Below, in pieces: positions 59,157 through 64,000 of a stretch of DNA of 64,000 nt. The first letter of the stretch is position 1, and every line of letters starts with the position of its first letter. The translations under genes and the position numbers were made by a program. Source of the DNA: Bacteroidales bacterium (GTDB taxonomy: Bacteria > Bacteroidota > Bacteroidia > Bacteroidales > F082); contig JAFXMK010000010.1 of NCBI GenBank assembly GCA_017530365.1, positions 1-64,000 on the forward strand, read 5' to 3'. The notes beneath the pieces were generated by a model. That model was not told where the DNA came from. It ran no database searches and worked only from the letters and a program-made list of their open reading frames with translations.

Positions 59157-61637
59157 TCAACTGCTATGATGATGTCTCTTTTTTCCTTTGCTATTGTCGT
59201 CGTACGAATAATATCCTTCGTTTTCTTCTCCGTATCCTTTGCGGTGTCCGTATCCATAACCGTATCCATAACCATAGCCATATCCGTAATTATACTTGCC
59301 ATATCCATAACCACCTTCTTGATGGATGCCATTGACAACGATGTTCACCTTCAGGCCGCGGCTCTCGATATCCTTGATGATGGTAGCGAAGATGTTCTTG
59401 TCGGTGGTGCCTTGGCGAACGATGTAGATATTGGCGTCGGAATGTTTCATCAGCAAGAAGGCATCGGTAACCAGACCCAAGGGCGGGGTGTCGATGACGA
59501 TATAATCGTATCTTTCCTTCAGTTCTTGGAAGAGTTCATCAGTCCGCTTGGATGCGATCAACTCAGCGGGATTGGGCGGAATCGGTCCAGAGGTGATGAT
59601 GTCAAGGCTGTCAAGTTTTCCTGAAGGTTGGATGACTTCATCCAAGGTATTCTTGTTACTCATGTATGAGCTAAGGCCGACACTGTTCGACAGACCAAAC
59701 TCTTGGAACAGCTTGGGTTTGCGCAAGTCGAATCCAAGCAACAGGGTCTTTTTGCCATACAAAGCGTAAATCGAGGCGATGTTGATACTGTTAAACGTCT
59801 TACCCACACTTTGCATGTCGCCCGTGACCAGGATGGTGCTCTTCTCCTTTCCTTGTGTGATAAAGTCGATATTGGTACGAACGGAACGGAATGCCTCGGC
59901 GATGGGTGACTTGGGATTATCGATGACCACGAGCGGATTGTTGCCGCTAACCTGTCCGATCTGTCCGATGATCGGGAAGTCCGTTGCGTTTTCGATATCT
60001 TTACGGCTTTGCACCTTGACATTGAAGAAGTCCTTCAAGAACAAGATTAGAGCTGGGATCAGCAGTCCGATGATCAGTGCAATCAGGAGGTTCATCATGT
60101 TTCTCGGGGCGACACGGCGGGCGCGTGGGACGCTGGCCAAGTCGAGAATCTCGTTGTCGGCAGTGTTGGAGGCTTTGATGATCTGTGCTTCTGCACGGCG
60201 CTGCATCAGGTAGTTGTAGGTTTCCTGACTTAAGGTGAATTTACGCTGATATCGAATCAGGTTGCGCTCCTTTTGAGGCAGGTTCCTGGCTTCGGATTCG
60301 ATTTTCTTAATACGTCTTTCAATATCGTTGATACTCAACTGAGCGTTCTCCACCAAGTTGTTGATGTTTTCAACAAGCGTTCTTTTAGTGGTGACAATTT
60401 GCTCGTCGAGTTTGACGATGGTGGGGTGCTGCTCGGTCAGGGTCAAAAGTTGGGAGGCTTTTTGTTGGTTGAGGTTGACCAGATCTTGCACCAATTTGTT
60501 CAGCAAGGGGTCATTGATGCCCATGGCCGAAGGAGCGGCGAGGTTGTCGGGATTGTCGATGTTGGCAATCATATAGGATTGCAGACGCTTGTAGTACTGC
60601 ATGTTTACCAGCATTGTCGCATGATCCTGCTCCAATTTTTGCAACGTTGTGATTACTTGTTGCGATTGGGCATTGAGGTTGGTGAGGTCATGGGAGGCGC
60701 GGAAATCCTGCAATTCAATTTCTGCTTTGTCAAGGGATTGCTCGGTAAGTTCCAACTGTTGGTCAATGAACTCAATGGTGTTTTCCGAGACTTGGTTTTT
60801 GGTCTCCAAACCGCGGTTCACGTATTCGGTCATCAATGCATTGATGAATTCCACCATCTTCCTGCGGTTGGGGCCTATCATAGAGATGGAAACCACGGAG
60901 GCCTGCTTGCTGATGCTGGAAGCGGAGAAATTCATCCGGTTCACCATGGTCAGGTAGTCCGTAAACACGAATGACATCTTGCGTCCGTCATCACTCTCGG
61001 GCTTGTAAGTTGGGCTTTTGACAATGCGAAAACGGTTGTAGCCCGTATCAATCCAATCTTCAGTGGGGTAATCGCCGCTGATTTTTATTTTTTCTCCGCT
61101 CGAGGCAACGAATTGCTCATTGGTGTAATCGTATTGGCTGAAGCCGTCCGATTCGGCTTGAATCGATACGATATCGCCGTCGAACACGACATTGTAAACC
61201 AAACCAACTGCCTGAGGGATGTCTTTGTCAAACTCCACTTCGAAAGGAGCAGCCTTGTACAGTTCGGTAGCCCTAAAACCGCTGTTGTCATAATAGGAGA
61301 CTTCCAGATGCATCTTTTTGACAACCCTTTCGCACAGACTATACGATTTCAGAATGGCGAGCTCATTGTCCAAATTCTGATAGTTGCCATAATACTGTCC
61401 AGTCATAATGGAGGTTGGATCCAACCTCGACTTTTGGTCTTTGATCAGTACAGTTCCTGCCACTTGGTATTGCGGAGTCTTGTAATGGTTGTACAGCCAT
61501 CCCAATCCTAAGGCGATGACAACAGCAATTAGAAACCAATACCAATTGCTAAGAAAAGTATAAACCAGCGCCTTGATATCAACTGATTGTTCGTCTTTGT
61601 CCGCTACACGGGAGACGGTTTCTTTTGGGTTGCTCAT
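59157..61637 (-). CDS. Wzc-type polysaccharide co-polymerase/BY tyrosine kinase
   Basis: An 826-residue protein: Wzz domain with two membrane helices (near 35-55 and 510-530), long coiled periplasmic part, and cytoplasmic kinase domain with Walker A variant VTGDMQSVGKTFNS, Walker A' LLLGFDLRKPK and YDYIVIDTPPLG. The tail is rich in Tyr, with about ten Gly-Tyr pairs, the expected autophosphorylation cluster. It controls chain length and export of surface polysaccharide. The start at 61637 matches the helix-proximal N-terminus. Confidence 0.92.
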   Translation of the reverse strand: MSNPKETVSRVADKDEQSVDIKALVYTFLSNWYWFLIAVVIALGLGWLYNHYKTPQYQVAGTVLIKDQKSRLDPTSIMTGQYYGNYQNLDNELAILKSYSLCERVVKKMHLEVSYYDNSGFRATELYKAAPFEVEFDKDIPQAVGLVYNVVFDGDIVSIQAESDGFSQYDYTNEQFVASSGEKIKISGDYPTEDWIDTGYNRFRIVKSPTYKPESDDGRKMSFVFTDYLTMVNRMNFSASSISKQASVVSISMIGPNRRKMVEFINALMTEYVNRGLETKNQVSENTIEFIDQQLELTEQSLDKAEIELQDFRASHDLTNLNAQSQQVITTLQKLEQDHATMLVNMQYYKRLQSYMIANIDNPDNLAAPSAMGINDPLLNKLVQDLVNLNQQKASQLLTLTEQHPTIVKLDEQIVTTKRTLVENINNLVENAQLSINDIERRIKKIESEARNLPQKERNLIRYQRKFTLSQETYNYLMQRRAEAQIIKASNTADNEILDLASVPRARRVAPRNMMNLLIALIIGLLIPALILFLKDFFNVKVQSRKDIENATDFPIIGQIGQVSGNNPLVVIDNPKSPIAEAFRSVRTNIDFITQGKEKSTILVTGDMQSVGKTFNSINIASIYALYGKKTLLLGFDLRKPKLFQEFGLSNSVGLSSYMSNKNTLDEVIQPSGKLDSLDIITSGPIPPNPAELIASKRTDELFQELKERYDYIVIDTPPLGLVTDAFLLMKHSDANIYIVRQGTTDKNIFATIIKDIESRGLKVNIVVNGIHQEGGYGYGKYNYGYGYGYGYGYGYGHRKGYGEENEGYYSYDDNSKGKKRHHHSS
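59236..59312 (-). repeat. Hexanucleotide repeats coding the Gly-Tyr tail of Wzc
   Basis: Tandem GGN-TAY codon pairs (on the plus strand variations of CATAAC/CGTATC/CATAGC). The unit is 6 bp, so slippage changes Tyr number without frameshift. Confidence 0.8.
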
Positions 61638-61641
61638 ATTT

Positions 61642-62445
61642 TTAATAATTGTTATTTCTATAGTACAAAGCAAAAATGGTTACGCCCAGCGAGAGGATGG
61701 ACAACACGGTGGAATAGGGGAAGGTGGAGAAGCCCCAGCGCTTGATCCTTAACGGCTCTACATATACGATGTCGTTAGGTTTTAAATAGTAGTAAGGAGA
61801 ACTGAGGATGTCGGCTTTGCCGAGATTGACGTTGATGACCTCGCTTCCATTGTTAGTACGGCGAACGATTTTGACATTGGAAGTCTTGGAGAAGTTGGTA
61901 AAGTTACCTGCCAAAGCAACGGCTTCAAGAACGCTGATTTCCGATTGATAGACCTTGTATTTACCAGGTCTGGCTACTTCACCGATAATGGTCAAATCGA
62001 AATTGGATAACTTGACAATCAAAGCGGTTTCTTTCATGAACTTGGCAAGTTCCGTCTGCAATTTGTCTTTCACCTGTTCCACGGTGAGGTTTTTGACCTG
62101 AACCAGGCCTGTCAAAGGATAATCAAGATAACCTTGCTCATTCACTGTGTAAGAATTCAAATAGATGGAGGCGTCTGAAGTCATGTAGTTGCGGGAGCTT
62201 TCTCCATTCAGTACATTTGAGTTTCTCTCGTCGATGATATTGATGGCTTTGATGTAAAGGTTGTCACCGGGCTGGATTTTGTAATTGAGATTTCGTTCGT
62301 TCTGATATTCAATTGATTTGTTTTGCTCGGCCATCTGAAGCTCTTTCAAAAGCAACACTTTTTTCTGTGAGACACAAGAGGAAAAAGCCAGCATGCCAAG
62401 GATGGTAAACAAGCTGAGATTACGGAATAAATGGAATTGTTTCAT
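61642..62445 (-). CDS. Wza-type polysaccharide export outer-membrane lipoprotein
   Basis: A 267-residue protein with lipobox FSSC, a polysaccharide export sequence domain (LNYKIQPGDNLYIKA), SLBB-type repeats (VNEQGYLDYPLTGLVQVKNL and FDLTIIGEVARPGKYKVY), and one C-terminal membrane segment. It forms the export channel with Wzc. The stop is 4 bp before the wzc start. Confidence 0.92.
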   Translation of the reverse strand: MKQFHLFRNLSLFTILGMLAFSSCVSQKKVLLLKELQMAEQNKSIEYQNERNLNYKIQPGDNLYIKAINIIDERNSNVLNGESSRNYMTSDASIYLNSYTVNEQGYLDYPLTGLVQVKNLTVEQVKDKLQTELAKFMKETALIVKLSNFDLTIIGEVARPGKYKVYQSEISVLEAVALAGNFTNFSKTSNVKIVRRTNNGSEVINVNLGKADILSSPYYYLKPNDIVYVEPLRIKRWGFSTFPYSTVLSILSLGVTIFALYYRNNNY

Positions 62446-62466
62446 ATTTGTTCTCTGTTAATATTT

Positions 62467-62931
62467 TCAATTGAGGTTGATGATTTCAATCGATTGGATG
62501 CCGGTCAATGGTGTGATGGGCATGCGGTTCTCCAATTGGAAAGTGTATTTTCCCGGTTCGTTGATGCTCAATTCGCTATTGATGGGGAAAGAATAATGAT
62601 AACTGCCGTCGGTTAAAGTCGATTTCCAAGAGCCGTCTTTTTCCTTCAAAGTGAATTTGTAGCCTTTTGTGCGAAACGGGTGCTCGTTTTCGTCAAATAC
62701 TGTGAAAACCACCGAAAAATAATTCTGTGTATAGGAAGGGTCAAAGGCAACGTTTAAGACGAGGTTGTAGGTTGTGGGCTTTTTCAGGTCGATTTCAGTT
62801 TTGACAAAATCAAAACGTTCCCAGTTATACGTGGGAAATGATCTTGACAATAATGCATTCCCTTTTTTGCCGGAATGGCAAGAGCTTAAACCTAGTAAGA
62901 TAACGCCGATGACCAACAAAATCTTTTTCAT
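62467..62931 (-). CDS. gldH: GldH-like lipoprotein
   Basis: A 154-residue protein with lipobox LSSC. The strand pattern WERFDFVKTEIDLKKPTTYNLVLNVAF and the end LENRMPITPLTGIQSIEI fit GldH, a gliding-associated lipoprotein widespread in Bacteroidota. Similarity is recognisable mainly near the C-terminus, so the name is tentative. It is first gene of the gldH-wza-wzc-upxY-coiled-coil group and divergent from penicillin-binding protein 2. Confidence 0.6.
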   Translation of the reverse strand: MKKILLVIGVILLGLSSCHSGKKGNALLSRSFPTYNWERFDFVKTEIDLKKPTTYNLVLNVAFDPSYTQNYFSVVFTVFDENEHPFRTKGYKFTLKEKDGSWKSTLTDGSYHYSFPINSELSINEPGKYTFQLENRMPITPLTGIQSIEIINLN

Positions 62932-62948
62932 AAAAAACTATTAGTTTG

Positions 62949-62956
62949 CAAAGATA
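62949..62956 (-). promoter_or_regulatory. -7 element for the gldH-wza-wzc operon
   Basis: TATCTTTG fits TAnnTTTG, 17 bp before the ATG at 62931. Confidence 0.65.
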
Positions 62957-62998
62957 CAATCTTTTTTCTTACAAACTCCCAATTAAGAAAAAAAAGGT

Positions 62999-63006
62999 TA
63001 CTTTTG
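62999..63006 (+). promoter_or_regulatory. -7 element for the penicillin-binding protein 2 gene
   Basis: TACTTTTG fits TAnnTTTG, 15 bp before the ATG at 63022. Confidence 0.65.
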
Positions 63007-63021
63007 CAAAGCAAAACGAGC

Positions 63022-64000
63022 ATGTATAACACCAACCGAAATCTTGCTAAACGACAGTACGTTATCATCGGCATTTTTGTCGTTGTGGGTGTGGTTTATC
63101 TATTGAAATTGTTTTCTTTGCAGGTTCTTGACAAAGAGCTTAAACAATCGGCGGACAATAACGTGCTTCGTTATGTCACCCAGTATCCGGCTCGTGGCAA
63201 GGTGTTTGACCGAAATGGCAAGTTGTTGGTTTATAACGAGGCAGTGTACGACCTCATGGTGGTGCCGGGGCAGGTCAAGGACATGGATACCCTTGAGTTT
63301 TGCCGTCTGTTGAATATTACTCGTGAGAGCTACGAGGAGCGTTTTGCAAAGGCAAAGAACTATTCACGTATCAAGGCCTCGGTGTTTCTTGCCCAAATAT
63401 CGAAGGAAGACTATGCCCATATCGGTGAAATCTTGTACCGTTTCCCGGGTTTCTATTTCCAAACCCGTACATTACGGCATTATCCCAATGCTATTGCAGC
63501 GCACACATTGGGCGACATTGGTGAGGTGGACAAAGCGGAGCTGGAAGCGGATCCCTATTACAGAAGGGGTGACTATATTGGCAAATCGGGTATTGAGAAG
63601 TTCTATGAGAAGGAACTGCGCGGTAAGAAAGGCCTGAAGGTAATGATGGTGGATGTGCACAATCGAGAGAAAGGCAGCTATTTGGACGGCATGTTGGACT
63701 CATTGCCAGTACCAGGAAAAGACGTCTATCTGGGCATGGACGCAGACTTGCAGGCATACGGTGAGGCACTGATGAAAGGAAAAATAGGCTCCATTGTCGC
63801 TATTGAACCTAAGACAGGTCAGATTCTCGCTTTTGTGACTAGTCCTTCGTATGACCCAAACCTGCTTGTGGGACGTGTCCGTGGACAGCATTATGCCGAG
63901 CTCTTGCAAGACCCCATGAAGCCTTTGCTCAACCGTGCCATCAGTGGCACTTACCCTCCGGGATCCACGTTTAAAATGGTGAACGGGCTCATAGCTCTTC
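63022..64000 (+). CDS. mrdA: Penicillin-binding protein 2 (MrdA), cut by window edge
   Basis: The first 326 codons are present. After a short cytoplasmic end comes one membrane helix (IIGIFVVVGVVYLLKLF), then the PBP dimerisation domain (RYVTQYPARGKVFDRNGKLL, GDIGEVDKAEL, KSGIEKFYEKELRGKKG), and the start of the transpeptidase domain (SIVAIEPKTGQILAFVTSP) with the active-site SxxK in GTYPPGSTFKMVNG near the end of the window. It elongates the side wall with RodA. Confidence 0.93.
   Translation, partial: MYNTNRNLAKRQYVIIGIFVVVGVVYLLKLFSLQVLDKELKQSADNNVLRYVTQYPARGKVFDRNGKLLVYNEAVYDLMVVPGQVKDMDTLEFCRLLNITRESYEERFAKAKNYSRIKASVFLAQISKEDYAHIGEILYRFPGFYFQTRTLRHYPNAIAAHTLGDIGEVDKAELEADPYYRRGDYIGKSGIEKFYEKELRGKKGLKVMMVDVHNREKGSYLDGMLDSLPVPGKDVYLGMDADLQAYGEALMKGKIGSIVAIEPKTGQILAFVTSPSYDPNLLVGRVRGQHYAELLQDPMKPLLNRAISGTYPPGSTFKMVNGLIAL

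Noticed and set aside
59103..59624. 173-codon plus-strand open frame over the Wzc tail
   Set aside because: Shadow of the Gly-Tyr repeat; Ser/Val/Ile-rich low-complexity translation.

Overview
The window comes from a Bacteroidales-type member of the Bacteroidota, of moderate G+C. Three lines of evidence point there. First, almost every gene start is preceded by the Bacteroidota -7 element TAnnTTTG. Second, gene content is typical: GldB- and GldH-like lipoproteins, the type IX secretion protein PorZ, a TonB-dependent receptor with a carboxypeptidase-like N-terminal domain, OmpA-family porins, GH78 and GH89 lipoprotein glycosidases, and an UpxY/NusG-like antiterminator beside Wza/Wzc. Third, the energy genes are those of an anaerobe: a three-subunit quinol:fumarate reductase and an Nqr sodium pump. 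No phage, plasmid, rRNA or CRISPR locus was seen. The only RNA gene found is tRNA-Arg(CCU).

Layout. 1-5.5 kb: acyltransferase with an AbrB-like regulator, a secreted repeat protein, an alpha-L-rhamnosidase, a nitroreductase and an unknown protein. 5.5-10.8 kb: a translationally coupled operon (LysM/transglycosylase-like protein, two SGNH esterases, one MBOAT O-acyltransferase), probably acetylating a cell-envelope polymer. 10.9-18.5 kb: MATE exporter, alpha-N-acetylglucosaminidase, ROK kinase overlapping an exosortase-like protein, MscS channel, GtrA, ribosomal protein L28. 18.5-30.8 kb: TonB receptor, two aminopeptidase P paralogues flanking an orphan adenine methyltransferase, three outer-membrane proteins, uridine phosphorylase, GldB. 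30.8-43.1 kb: YifB, frdCAB, a Bcp peroxiredoxin and nqrABCDEF. 43.1-48.4 kb: yicC, then a low-GC three-gene island framed by inverted copies of a structured repeat, then lysS. 48.4-57.7 kb: holB, nadD, gmk, an M23 peptidase, a ClC channel, exonuclease III, tRNA-Arg, porZ, recO. 57.7-64 kb: an envelope operon (gldH-like, wza, wzc, upxY-like, coiled-coil protein) and divergently the start of penicillin-binding protein 2.

The most unusual signal is a family of short heptanucleotide tandem repeats at twelve sites. Some lie between genes. Others lie inside coding sequence, where they encode extra loops in FrdA, FrdB, NqrA, NqrB, NqrF and the rhamnosidase. In nqrB one such tract breaks the reading frame, and gain of one 7-bp unit or loss of two would restore it. 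The second notable structure is the pair of roughly 230-270 bp inverted repeats at 44020-44253 and 46319-46586. Their hairpin carries a compensatory base change between the copies, and one copy has overwritten the C-terminus of a deiminase gene.
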